Source: Sulfuricurvum sp. (GTDB lineage: Bacteria > Campylobacterota > Campylobacteria > Campylobacterales > Sulfurimonadaceae). Taken from it: DNA of 64,000 nt. Position 1 is the first letter of the stretch; the number at the start of each line of letters is the position of its first letter. Below the pieces are notes generated by a model that saw only the letters and a list, made by a program, of their open reading frames with translations, made no database searches and was not told the origin of the DNA. The position numbers and the translations under genes were made by a program. Shown here one piece after another: positions 35,000 through 43,254 of the stretch. The DNA is taken from contig NZ_JAQTUH010000005.1 in NCBI RefSeq assembly GCF_028710345.1, positions 1 to 64,000 of the forward strand. The letters are read 5' to 3'.

Positions 35000-35509
35000 A
35001 TGTCGATTAATCTCTTTTTTATTGTGATTTTTGCTTTGCTTGTTGGAATGTTTGAATATTTTCAACCGCATGATATAAGTAACAAAGATATGAAAGAGGT
35101 TCCTCAATTTGAATTAAATAATTTTATCATTTATGAGATTTCACCATTAAAGATTAATCGTTATTTTGAAGGGAAGCACGGTCTCCATTACAGTGATCGA
35201 TACGTTATTAAAGAGGGGAAATTTACCAATAACGAAAGAGCTCTTTTAGAATCGATTCGTGCGGACAATGCTCTATATAAGGGGGATCTTGTAACCCTCA
35301 ACGGAGGTGTCCACTATGTACGCTCAGATGGAGTTAATTTTTACTCTGAAGAGGGGCAATATGATCAAAAAAACGGCTTAATCAAAACCGATAGAGCCTT
35401 TAAGATTACGAAAGAGGGGAACTCAATTTCGGGAATCCATCTTGATTATAATCTCAATCTTGATACGGTTTCGGCAGACCGAATTCAAGGTGTCTATCAA
35501 TTAAAATAA
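35000..35509 (+). CDS. lptC: LPS export protein LptC
   Basis: A 169-residue bitopic protein: N-terminal membrane helix (about 3-18), then a periplasmic beta-jellyroll rich in short strands (FIIYEISPLKINRYFEG, YVRSDGVNFYSEEGQYD). LptC links the inner-membrane LptB2FG complex to periplasmic LptA. It lies between kdsC and lptA in the standard order. The sequence is divergent from enterobacterial LptC, so the call leans partly on context. Confidence 0.82.
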   Translation: MSINLFFIVIFALLVGMFEYFQPHDISNKDMKEVPQFELNNFIIYEISPLKINRYFEGKHGLHYSDRYVIKEGKFTNNERALLESIRADNALYKGDLVTLNGGVHYVRSDGVNFYSEEGQYDQKNGLIKTDRAFKITKEGNSISGIHLDYNLNLDTVSADRIQGVYQLK

Positions 35510-35519
35510 GGGATAAACT

Positions 35520-36011
35520 ATGTATAAACGACTAATATTTTTTTTACTATTTTCGGCTTTATCGATGAGTGCTAATGAACTTAAAGTTCTCTCCGATAAC
35601 TTTAAAGGGGATCAGCCAAAAGGGTTATCGGTTTTTACCGGTAATGTTAAAGTTACAAAAGGGTTGGATGAATTAAATGCATCGAAAGTGACCATTTACA
35701 CCGATGCCTCTCGTAAACCAACTAAATACATTGCTGAGGGTGATGTCTCATTTTATATCGTTACGGAAAATAATGAAAAATATCGTGGTAAATCACAACG
35801 GGCAGTCTATCTACCCAATGAGAGTGAATATCAGTTTTATACTAAAGTTGATTTGATTCGAATAGATGATTATCGTCGTGTAAAAGGGGACAAAGTAGTA
35901 GTAAACGAAGTTCATGGCTTTGCAAATGCCGACAGTGTTGATGGTGAACCGGTGTTGATGATTTTTACGATGCAAGATAAAAATGCAACCAAAAAAGGTT
36001 CATCAAAATGA
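35520..36011 (+). CDS. lptA: Periplasmic LPS transport protein LptA
   Basis: A 163-residue protein with signal peptide (cleavage near SMSANE, residue 18) and an LptA/OstA beta-jellyroll (SDNFKGD, FTGNVKVTKGLDEL, ASKVTIYTD, AEGDVSFYI). It forms the periplasmic bridge that carries LPS to LptDE. The AGGGAT site lies about 5 nt before the ATG; the stop overlaps engB by 4 bp. Confidence 0.9.
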   Translation: MYKRLIFFLLFSALSMSANELKVLSDNFKGDQPKGLSVFTGNVKVTKGLDELNASKVTIYTDASRKPTKYIAEGDVSFYIVTENNEKYRGKSQRAVYLPNESEYQFYTKVDLIRIDDYRRVKGDKVVVNEVHGFANADSVDGEPVLMIFTMQDKNATKKGSSK

Positions 36012-36619
36012 TAGAGATTATTGAATCAGCTTTTCTCACCTCTGCTCCCACCATCCGTTTAGCTCCTGAAAATGAGTTTCAAAACGAAGTTGCGTTTATG
36101 GCACGCTCAAATACAGGTAAAAGCTCTCTTCTTAATACTTTGACGCAACGTAAATCATTGGCTAAAGTATCGGCGACACCGGGTAAAACACGTTTGATTA
36201 ACTATTTTGATGCTGTTTTTATGGATCGTGATAGCGGTGAGAAAATCAGTGCAATATTGGTCGATTTACCGGGATTTGGATACGCAAAAGTTGCCAAAAG
36301 TTTAAAAACCGATTGGGAGAGTAATCTCACTAATTTTATTGCCGAGCGAAAACAAATACGAGTGTTTGTCCATTTGATCGATTGTCGTCATCCCGATTTA
36401 GAGATAGATGCATCGGTAGCAGAGTATTTACGAGATATTTGTTCAGAAGATCAACATATACTCCAAGTCTATACGAAAATTGACAAACTTAATCAAAAAG
36501 AGCTCAATGAGCTTAAAAAACGGTTTCCGAATGCATTGATGGTTTCTAATTCGAAACGTCGCGGAGTTGATAAAATTGTCTCTGTTTTATACAAAATGTT
36601 AAAGGGGAATGAAGAGTGA
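36008..36619 (+). CDS. engB: Ribosome biogenesis GTP-binding protein EngB/YsxC
   Basis: A 203-residue TRAFAC GTPase. Motifs: G1 ARSNTGKSSL (near residue 32), G2 region TPGKTRLINYF, G3 VDLPGFGYAKV, G4 TKIDKL, G5 SNSKRRG. It acts in assembly of the 50S subunit. It overlaps lptA and argA by 4 bp each. Confidence 0.95.
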   Translation: MIEIIESAFLTSAPTIRLAPENEFQNEVAFMARSNTGKSSLLNTLTQRKSLAKVSATPGKTRLINYFDAVFMDRDSGEKISAILVDLPGFGYAKVAKSLKTDWESNLTNFIAERKQIRVFVHLIDCRHPDLEIDASVAEYLRDICSEDQHILQVYTKIDKLNQKELNELKKRFPNALMVSNSKRRGVDKIVSVLYKMLKGNEE

Positions 36620-37080
36620 GTGAAATATTCTTTAAAAAACCTACACTTCACGATATCCCATCGATGCAGGCATTGGTAGCACCGCAGATAGAGAATGGGG
36701 TGATATTAGCCCGTAGTGATGATGAGATAGCCACTAATATTCGATCTTATACTTTGGCGATGGATGGTGAAAAATTGATTGGTTTTTGTGCCCTTCATAT
36801 CCATTCTCCTAATCTTGCCGAAATACGTTCTATGATTATTGATGAAACATACCGAGGAAAGAAGATTGGGAGTACTTTAGTTGATACAGTGTGTCAAGAA
36901 GGTAAAAAATTAGGATTACATGAAGTTTTAGCGCTGACATACCAACAACTTTTTTTTGAACGTTTAGGGTTTATTGAAATCCCTAAAGAGTCTATTCCCG
37001 AACATAAGATTTGGGCTGATTGTATAAAATGCAAACATTTTCCTATATGCAACGAAGTATCACTTATCAAAACACTCTAA
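36616..37080 (+). CDS. argA: Single-domain GNAT, probably N-acetylglutamate synthase (short ArgA type)
   Basis: A 154-residue GNAT acetyltransferase with acetyl-CoA loop RGKKIGSTLV and the C-terminal pattern FFERLGFIEIPKESIPEHKIWADCIKC. The FFxxxGF...K-IWxDCxxCxxFPxC ending is typical of short ArgA proteins that make N-acetylglutamate for arginine synthesis. The usual kinase-like regulatory domain is absent. GTG start overlapping engB by 4 bp; the following membrane-protein gene overlaps its end. Confidence 0.78.
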   Translation: MSEIFFKKPTLHDIPSMQALVAPQIENGVILARSDDEIATNIRSYTLAMDGEKLIGFCALHIHSPNLAEIRSMIIDETYRGKKIGSTLVDTVCQEGKKLGLHEVLALTYQQLFFERLGFIEIPKESIPEHKIWADCIKCKHFPICNEVSLIKTL

Positions 37081-37502
37081 GCACACTCTTTTGGATTGTT
37101 GCTTTTAGTTTTTATAGTGCTCTTAGTAGTATTCATCTTTTTTTGCCCCCTATGCTGGCGGTTGTTGGATTTTTATTCTACCTTGCATTGAGTAGGCACG
37201 ATCTTTTTTCGTTAATTGCGTATTCGATTATGTTGTTAATGATTGAAGCTGAAAAAGGGTTTTGGTTTGGGAGTTCCATCGTTTTTTTTACCCTTATAAG
37301 TTATTATTTACTCCCAAAATTAGAACAAAATATGCGATGTACTGTATGTATTAAAGCACTGTTTGTCCTCGCAAGCTATCTTCTATTTTGGATATTTCTT
37401 ACTATGGCGAACGGTATTTTACTCTTACCACAACCCTCATTAGATTGGCACGTCCTTTTTTATATGGGGATTGAATTTTCTGTGATTGCGATATTCGGAT
37501 GA
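37029..37502 (+). CDS. Small polytopic membrane protein, MreD-like
   Basis: A hydrophobic protein of about 157 residues with four or five membrane helices (near 18-36, 38-55, 60-74, 80-98, 110-130). It directly precedes and overlaps (4 bp) the mrdA/PBP2 gene, the position MreD holds in many bacteria, and its size fits. Sequence resemblance is weak because MreD is poorly conserved, so this is mainly an inference from context. Starts at 37029 or 37047 are possible, both inside the end of the argA gene. Confidence 0.55.
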   Translation: MQTFSYMQRSITYQNTLSTLFWIVAFSFYSALSSIHLFLPPMLAVVGFLFYLALSRHDLFSLIAYSIMLLMIEAEKGFWFGSSIVFFTLISYYLLPKLEQNMRCTVCIKALFVLASYLLFWIFLTMANGILLLPQPSLDWHVLFYMGIEFSVIAIFG

Positions 37503-39340
37503 AAATAAAACTTTTACTTGGATTTTTTATACTTGCATGGATAGCATTGATTGTCCGTGTATTTGATTTATCGGTAAGATCCAATGAACACTATGAAACC
37601 TTATCGCAAAACAACAGTATCAAGACAGAACTTTCTCCCCCTGTGCGCGGTGAGATTTTGGATCGACGACTGGAACCGATTGCCATTAATGAACTTGGTT
37701 TTAAAATATCTCTGGCTCCTCATTTAACCAAAGGGGATGATATCCATCTTTTGGAACAAGAAGTTAACTATCTTCTTAGTATGATTCCAACACTTGATGG
37801 GAAAAAAATTATTAAAATTTATCGTGCAGAAGATTCGTATTACAACCATAGTTTTATTGATGTCGTCGATTTTGTCCCTCATGAGACAATGATCCCTCTT
37901 TATGCATTGATGAATCTACGTGAAACAATTAAAATTTCCCCTTCTACAAAACGTCTCTATCCACACGGATATATGGGGTCACATATTATCGGTTATGTTG
38001 CCAAAGCGAATCAAAAAGAGGTTGAAAATAATCCCTTATTACAACTTTTAGGGCATGTCGGGAAAAGCGGGATCGAAAAATATTATAATAATTATCTCCA
38101 AGGTGAAGCCGGGGAGCGACGTATAAAAGTAAATGCCCATAATGTCGAAATCGAAGAGATAGGGCGCAGTGCGACCCAAGAGAACCGTAATCTAGTGCTC
38201 AACTTGGATATGCGGTTGCAAGAGTACATTACCGCAGCTTTTGTAGGCAAAGTGGGAGCGATTGTTGTTATGGATACCAATGGGGCGATTTATGCTGCCG
38301 GAAGTTATCCTGAATATGATCTTAATGGCTTTGTAGAGGGGGTTAGCTCGGATCAGTGGAATTATCTAATCAACAGTGTGTATGCTCCTTTTACCAATAA
38401 AATCGTCAATGGTCTTTATCCTCCGGGCTCTACCGTTAAAATAGGGATGGGACTTGTCTATATTGGTTCTGGTAAAATGGATGAATCGACGGTTATTCAA
38501 AGCACCGGTTCGATGAAGCTCGGAGGTCGAACATTTCGGGATTGGAAAAAAACAGGACATGGACCTACCTCTATCGTCAAAGCAATAAAAGAGAGTTGCG
38601 ACGATTATTTTTACGAGGGGAGTTTGAGAGTAGGGATTGATACGATGAGTCGTGGCATAACACGTATGGGATTGGGGACAAAAACATCGATTGACTTACC
38701 TAATGAATTTGTTGGAACCGTTCCGAGTCGTGAATGGAAACGTAAACGGTTTAAACAACCATGGTTTCATGGTGATACACTCAATTCCTCAATCGGCCAA
38801 GGAGATTTTCTTGCTTCTCCGATTCAAATAGCAGATTTAACAGCACTCATCGCTACGGGTAAACTCCCTGTTCCCCATATTGCTAAAACTATCGGTGATA
38901 AAGAGTTCACACCCAAACCGCGTGATGTTTTGACACCGCTGGAAAAACAAAAACTCCCCTTTATACAACAGGGAATGATCGCTGTGTGTAATGAGAAAGG
39001 GGGAACGGCAACAGGGCATATTACCTCACGTTTTCCGATAGCAGGTAAAACAGGAACGGCACAAACAACAGGGATTTCTCAAAATGTTAAAAACCGTCTG
39101 GATGAAAAAAGTATGGCGTATCTGCAACGCTCTCATGCGTGGTTTACCACATACGGTCCAGTAGAGAACCCTCAGTTTGTTGTGACGGTATTGGTTGAAC
39201 ACGGAGGTCATGGAGGAGAAGTAGCAGGAGAAATGGTATCGGGAATTTACAATAAGCTTTTAGAATTGGGTTACATTAAACTGGGTCAACCTAAACGCTC
39301 TACCCTTGACTCCTCAGTATCAGACTCAACGGCAAATTAA
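37499..39340 (+). CDS. mrdA: Penicillin-binding protein 2 (elongation transpeptidase)
   Basis: A 613-residue class B PBP with an N-terminal membrane anchor (about 5-22), pedestal domain with PVRGEILDRR, and transpeptidase domain. The active-site triad motifs are SxxK (PPGSTVKIG), SCD in KESCDDYF at the SxN position, and KTGTAQ. It crosslinks peptidoglycan in the lateral wall during elongation together with RodA. The stop lies 41 bp inside the convergent ybeY gene. Confidence 0.95.
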   Translation: MKIKLLLGFFILAWIALIVRVFDLSVRSNEHYETLSQNNSIKTELSPPVRGEILDRRLEPIAINELGFKISLAPHLTKGDDIHLLEQEVNYLLSMIPTLDGKKIIKIYRAEDSYYNHSFIDVVDFVPHETMIPLYALMNLRETIKISPSTKRLYPHGYMGSHIIGYVAKANQKEVENNPLLQLLGHVGKSGIEKYYNNYLQGEAGERRIKVNAHNVEIEEIGRSATQENRNLVLNLDMRLQEYITAAFVGKVGAIVVMDTNGAIYAAGSYPEYDLNGFVEGVSSDQWNYLINSVYAPFTNKIVNGLYPPGSTVKIGMGLVYIGSGKMDESTVIQSTGSMKLGGRTFRDWKKTGHGPTSIVKAIKESCDDYFYEGSLRVGIDTMSRGITRMGLGTKTSIDLPNEFVGTVPSREWKRKRFKQPWFHGDTLNSSIGQGDFLASPIQIADLTALIATGKLPVPHIAKTIGDKEFTPKPRDVLTPLEKQKLPFIQQGMIAVCNEKGGTATGHITSRFPIAGKTGTAQTTGISQNVKNRLDEKSMAYLQRSHAWFTTYGPVENPQFVVTVLVEHGGHGGEVAGEMVSGIYNKLLELGYIKLGQPKRSTLDSSVSDSTAN

Positions 39341-39719
39341 ACTCTCGAACGAGTTCTTCTTCTCTGTGGCGCATTTCACCGTTATCAACTTCATGATCCA
39401 TCCCCAAGAGATGAAGCATCCCATGGATAAAGAGGAGAGAGAGTTCATCATTCGCACTATGACCTAACTCATGAGCGACACTTTCAACTTTATCACAACT
39501 GATGATAATACTCCCCAGTGGTGCACCTGGAAATGGATCACTTGGGAAACTAAGGACATCGGTGCTTTTGTCAAATCCGCGAAATTCACGGTTGATTTCT
39601 CGCATTTCAATATCATCGGTGATGATGAGTTCGATTTCTTGGTGACTCAGGGCAGTAGCAATGGTTTCTAAATTGTGAAAGTTATATTCTTTATCGGTTC
39701 GGTTATCGAGTTCTATCAT
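39300..39719 (-). CDS. ybeY: rRNA maturation endonuclease YbeY
   Basis: A 139-residue metalloprotein with the zinc motif HGMLHLLGMDHE (H-x3-H-x5-H) near residue 99-110, and SFPSDPFP/GSIIISCD upstream. YbeY acts in 16S rRNA 3' end processing and ribosome quality control. The 3' end overlaps mrdA by 41 bp in convergent orientation. The ATG is only 6 nt after a TACAAT box with a good -35, and no SD is seen, so the mRNA may be leaderless. Confidence 0.93.
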   Translation of the reverse strand: MIELDNRTDKEYNFHNLETIATALSHQEIELIITDDIEMREINREFRGFDKSTDVLSFPSDPFPGAPLGSIIISCDKVESVAHELGHSANDELSLLFIHGMLHLLGMDHEVDNGEMRHREEELVREFNLPLSLILRSQG

Positions 39720-39725
39720 AATGAC

Positions 39726-39755
39726 ATTGTAGCATAAGCTCTGAATATTTGTAAA
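39726..39755 (-). promoter_or_regulatory. Promoter of ybeY, predicted to start at or near the ATG
   Basis: TTTACA (39755-39750), 18-bp spacer, TACAAT (39731-39726) on the minus strand. Counting 7 nt from the -10 box puts the first RNA base at about 39719, the A of the start codon. Confidence 0.55.
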
Positions 39756-40034
39756 AGTGCCAAAAATAGGGCTTTATATTAACCTAAAATAGGCAAAAAA
39801 TCGGTCACTGACAAACTGAGAACGTATAAATTATGTGACACATCATAAAAAATGAGAAATCCAATATCTGACACTATTTTTCACTTTAGACTTTAGTAAT
39901 ACATAATGATATAGTTTAAGTTATTTAACTACATCTTTGTAAAATTTTTGTTTATATTTCCTTAGTCATTATAATTAAGACAAATTTTGGTACAGTTCAA
40001 AGTGTCACAAAATTAGGTATTAAATAAAAAATTA
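39756..40034. other. AT-rich intergenic region between ybeY and the TIR gene
   Basis: No gene was found. It holds a TTGTTT-N16-TATAAT promoter pair for the plus-strand TIR gene (39948-39953 and 39970-39975; RNA start near 39983) and repeated TGAC motifs: palindromes GTCACTGAC (39804-39812) and ATGTGACACAT (39833-39843), and further TGACAC/GTGTCA copies at 39869-39874 and 40002-40007. These could be regulator sites. The base composition shifts sharply to AT here and stays so through the TIR gene. Confidence 0.5.
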
Positions 40035-41489
40035 ATGTTAGGAAAAAAATTGAAACCAAAAATTTTTATAGGTTCATCAGTTGAAGGATTAAGTGCCGCA
40101 TATGCAATTCAACAAAATTTAGCTCACGATGCTGAATCTACAGTCTGGGATCAAGGCTTTTTTGAATTGTCAAAAACTACTATAGAATCATTGGATAAAG
40201 CATTGGAAACAATGGATTTCGGAATCTTTGTATTTAGTGGTGACGACATTACAATAATGCGAGGGAAAGAATCTTCAGCAGTAAGAGATAATGTACTTTT
40301 TGAATTTGGTTTATTTATTGGAAAGCTCGGAAGAGAAAGAGTTTTTTTTGTTATACCGGATGGCGATTCAATTCATATGCCAACTGACTTATTAGGGATT
40401 ACACCTGGAAGATATAATCCCAATAGGCAAGATAAAAGTTTACAAGCTGCTACTGGTTCAGTATGCAACAGTATTAGAATCCAAATAAAGAAGATGGGTT
40501 TGCTTAGAGATATTGAAGAATTTGGAGATACTAGTGAATCTAGTAATCATATAGAAACTTCTGAAAAAGTATGGACTGAAGATTTTTCTAATAAAGACTT
40601 TTTAGGAGCTAAAGAAAAACTTGAAAAACAAATATTAACAGACGAAGGCGATGAACGTCTTAAAGATGAAGTATGGATGTCTTATATAAATTTTAAAATA
40701 AATGAAAAGCAAGGTCTATTGGAATTGTTTGAACTATATGAAAAACAAAGTAATAATATCGAAGTAGTTAGTAGAATTATGAAAGTGCTTGAATGGGAAA
40801 ACTATATCGACAAAGCGATTGAGTTTGGGAAAACTTCATTGGCAAAAGTTGAAAATAAAAGTGCAATATTAATCAATCTTGCAAATTGTTACAAAAAGAA
40901 TGGAGATGTGCATGAAGCACAAGAACTTTTAAATGGATATGATCCTAGTAATAACCCTGATATTGCTATAGCTCTTGCAGAAATGAAAGAAAATAAAGGT
41001 GAAGCATTATTAATATTACATGCAACATATCAAAATTTTCCAAACAATGAAAAATTAGTTTATAAGTTCGCAAGACTACTCCATGATGAAGGTCATAATA
41101 AAGAAGCTCTATATTTATATAATCTTTTAACAGATAAAAATATTGATAACATTGCCTATTGGGGATATCTAGGCAATACATGTGTTAATTTAAAATTAAA
41201 TGATAACGCCATGAATGCATACAAAAAGGCAGATGAATTATCTATCGGTAGTGAAGCATGGATTGTAGCTAATATTGGAAACTTACTTAGTGCTAAAGGC
41301 TTCTATACAGAAGGAATTAAATCGTTTAAAAAAAGTTTAGAACTTGGTGATGAGTCAGAATATTCTCATGATAGATTAGCTTCTACAATAAAAAATAGAG
41401 AAGAAGAAAATAAGAAATTTCAAAATGAATGTGAAGAAGGTCGCAAGTTATTAAGACATTTTAACGTAACAACAGAAATTCCATTTTAA
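40035..41489 (+). CDS. TIR-like domain protein with TPR repeats, candidate NADase effector
   Basis: A 484-residue protein. Residues about 7-155 match the TIR-like nucleotide-binding family (PF10137/CAP12 type): KIFIGSSVEGL, WDQGFF, VFSGDD and the catalytic-Glu segment DNVLFEFGLFIGKLGRER (Glu90). Residues about 185-470 form helical TPR-like repeats (ALYLYNLLTD, NIAYWGYLGNTCV, GIKSFKKSLELGDESEY). TIR domains of this group are NAD-cleaving or nucleotide-sensing effectors in CBASS and related defences. No cyclase or partner gene is adjacent. The TTG at 40050 (AGGA 6 nt upstream, protein then starting KPKIFIG) is a serious alternative start. AT content is well above the neighbours, suggesting transfer. 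Confidence 0.82.
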   Translation: MLGKKLKPKIFIGSSVEGLSAAYAIQQNLAHDAESTVWDQGFFELSKTTIESLDKALETMDFGIFVFSGDDITIMRGKESSAVRDNVLFEFGLFIGKLGRERVFFVIPDGDSIHMPTDLLGITPGRYNPNRQDKSLQAATGSVCNSIRIQIKKMGLLRDIEEFGDTSESSNHIETSEKVWTEDFSNKDFLGAKEKLEKQILTDEGDERLKDEVWMSYINFKINEKQGLLELFELYEKQSNNIEVVSRIMKVLEWENYIDKAIEFGKTSLAKVENKSAILINLANCYKKNGDVHEAQELLNGYDPSNNPDIAIALAEMKENKGEALLILHATYQNFPNNEKLVYKFARLLHDEGHNKEALYLYNLLTDKNIDNIAYWGYLGNTCVNLKLNDNAMNAYKKADELSIGSEAWIVANIGNLLSAKGFYTEGIKSFKKSLELGDESEYSHDRLASTIKNREEENKKFQNECEEGRKLLRHFNVTTEIPF

Positions 41490-41837
41490 TAAAATCTTGA
41501 AGATAGGAATACGAGGAGCGGGTGATACCTATAACTCATCGAAAGTGGGACTTGGATCTCGCATTTTGGCGAGGCTAAAGCCTCACTTCCAAACAAGTAA
41601 ATAGTTGAAATGTGGACTGGTTGAATTAAATGAGGGGAAAGCACGACTCTTTTTAGGTATTCTCTTGACCAAGACGGTACGAGAAGGGTTCTATTATCAT
41701 TTTTCTTTTATTCAAAGATATAACGAGTGTTGCTATACTTTCACAATTAAAACTTTTTGACGCAAAACGTTTGGAACGAAAAGTCGGGAAAATAAACAAT
41801 AGCATAATCACGCACTAAAAAAGAAAAAGTAGTAAAT
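41490..41837. other. Intergenic region upstream of queC
   Basis: No convincing gene. It holds a small hairpin GAGGC-TAAA-GCCTC (41571-41584) next to CACTTCCAAAC, which resembles part of the palindromic repeats near 46.4 and 46.8 kb. A promoter candidate for queC is TTCAAA-N17-TATACT (41711-41716 and 41734-41739), which would give a leader of about 90 nt. I looked for a preQ1 riboswitch in that leader and do not see its consensus. A stretch of about 44 sense codons (41620-41760) has no start with SD and no recognisable product. Confidence 0.4.
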
Positions 41838-42509
41838 ATGAAAACAAAAAAAGCACTGTGTATTATGAGCGGCGGGATGGATTCGACCCTCGTCACCTAC
41901 ATCATGCGTTCACGCGGTTATGAAATCGTCGCATTGCATTTTAACTATGGTCAGCGTACCGTTACAAAAGAACTCTCTTGCTTCCGTCAAATATGTGAGG
42001 ATTTAGGGGTGAGTGAAAAATATGAGATTGATCTCGATTTTTTTAAAGCTATCGGTGCCTCAGCGTTGACCGATCATAGTATCGATGTACCGACTGGCGG
42101 AATAGAAGCGGGTGTCCCTATCACGTATGTACCGTTTCGAAACGGAATCTTTCTCTCTATCGCTACCGCTATCGCAGAGAAAGAGGGGTGTTCAGCCATC
42201 GCTATCGGTGTGGTCGAAGAGGATAGTAGCGGTTATCCCGATTGTCGTGAGGCATTTATCGAGACATTTCAAAATGCGGCAAATCTAGGAACTAAAGAGA
42301 CGACGAATATTACAATAGAGATGCCACTCGTCCATTTGCAAAAATCTCAAATCGTCGAGGAGTCACTTCGATTAGACGTTCCATTGCATTTGACGTGGAG
42401 TTGTTACCAAAGTGAAGATGCAGCGTGCGGTGTGTGTGATAGCTGTCGATTGCGTCTACGTGGCTTTGAACGTGCCGGAGAGAGGGATCCTATTCCCTAT
42501 ATGGAATAA
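41838..42509 (+). CDS. queC: 7-cyano-7-deazaguanine synthase QueC
   Basis: A 223-residue ATP-dependent enzyme making preQ0, the precursor of queuosine. It has the PP-loop SGGMDSTLV near residue 11, LHFNYGQR, and the zinc-binding cysteines [18 protein letters not shown] at the C-terminus. No other queuosine gene is in the window. DNA composition returns to the host type here, after the AT-rich TIR gene. Confidence 0.95.
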   Translation: MKTKKALCIMSGGMDSTLVTYIMRSRGYEIVALHFNYGQRTVTKELSCFRQICEDLGVSEKYEIDLDFFKAIGASALTDHSIDVPTGGIEAGVPITYVPFRNGIFLSIATAIAEKEGCSAIAIGVVEEDSSGYPDCREAFIETFQNAANLGTKETTNITIEMPLVHLQKSQIVEESLRLDVPLHLTWSCYQSEDAACGVCDSCRLRLRGFERAGERDPIPYME

Positions 42510-42528
42510 TGTATATGAAAATAAATTC

Positions 42529-42544
42529 TGCTTCGACAGAAGCA
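42529..42544. terminator. Short hairpin after queC
   Basis: TGCTTC-GACA-GAAGCA forms a 6-bp stem with a 4-nt loop 20 bp after the queC stop. There is no clear U tract, so it may be a weak terminator or part of a repeat; another hairpin (GGGGC-TTT-GCTCC) follows near 42580. Confidence 0.35.
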
Positions 42545-42615
42545 AGCTTTAGTGCCATAGCGGCTAGCGTAACCTTCGGGGCTTTGCTCCGTAGGTGTTC
42601 AAATTAAAAAATAAT

Positions 42616-43254
42616 ATGTTTGACGCATCAAATTCACCGATAACGATCCATTATCGTCCTCGAAATCGTAATACCTATATTACCATTACCCACAACGGTG
42701 AAGTATGTGTTCGTACACCGTTTAAAGAGCTTTCGCGTGTGAGAAGAGTGTTGAGAGAAAAAGAGAGTTGGATTAACACTAAACTCCATGAGATAACAAA
42801 GCGGGTCTCCTATCAACATACCGTGGGTGAAACTATCCTTTTTCGAGGGGAAGTAGTAGAATTAGAAAGATTTGAATTTTTGAAAAAAAAGGTCGAAAAA
42901 GATCAAAATAGTGTTAATATTGAAAAATATTACCATCAATTTTATAAAAATGAAGCACTTTTAACTCTCCCCTCCCGTATCAATCATTACAGTAAAAAGA
43001 TAGGATTAGTACCCAGTGAAATACGGTATAAAAAAATGCGTAGACGGTGGGGAAGCTGTAGTAGTAGCGGTATAGTTACTTTTAATACGATGATGATGAA
43101 GCTCTCGTATGAACATATCGATTATATTATCGTCCATGAACTTGCCCATCTCAAACACATGAACCATTCCAAAGAGTTTCATGGATTGGTGCGAACGATT
43201 TTAACCGATGAAAAAAAATTACGTTCCGAACTAAAAGCGATGCGAATAGATTAA
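42616..43254 (+). CDS. YgjP-like zinc metallopeptidase (DUF45/SprT-like)
   Basis: A 212-residue protein with HELAHLKHMNHSKEFH, the HExxH zinc motif plus a third histidine spaced as in the YgjP/WLM family, and the preceding family segment RRRWGSCSSSGIVTFN. The N-terminal half (TIHYRPRNRNTYITI, VRTPFKE) also fits. Members are predicted metal-dependent hydrolases of unknown substrate. I chose the ATG at 42616 rather than the GTG at 42595; neither has a good SD. It converges on the next gene, overlapping by 4 bp. Confidence 0.85.
   Translation: MFDASNSPITIHYRPRNRNTYITITHNGEVCVRTPFKELSRVRRVLREKESWINTKLHEITKRVSYQHTVGETILFRGEVVELERFEFLKKKVEKDQNSVNIEKYYHQFYKNEALLTLPSRINHYSKKIGLVPSEIRYKKMRRRWGSCSSSGIVTFNTMMMKLSYEHIDYIIVHELAHLKHMNHSKEFHGLVRTILTDEKKLRSELKAMRID

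Noticed and set aside
41620-41760. About 44 sense codons upstream of queC as a gene remnant
   Set aside because: No start with SD and no recognisable motif; chance cannot be excluded.
41746-41837. PreQ1 riboswitch in the queC leader
   Set aside because: I do not see the short C-rich loop and A-rich tail consensus; only a generic AT-rich leader is present.
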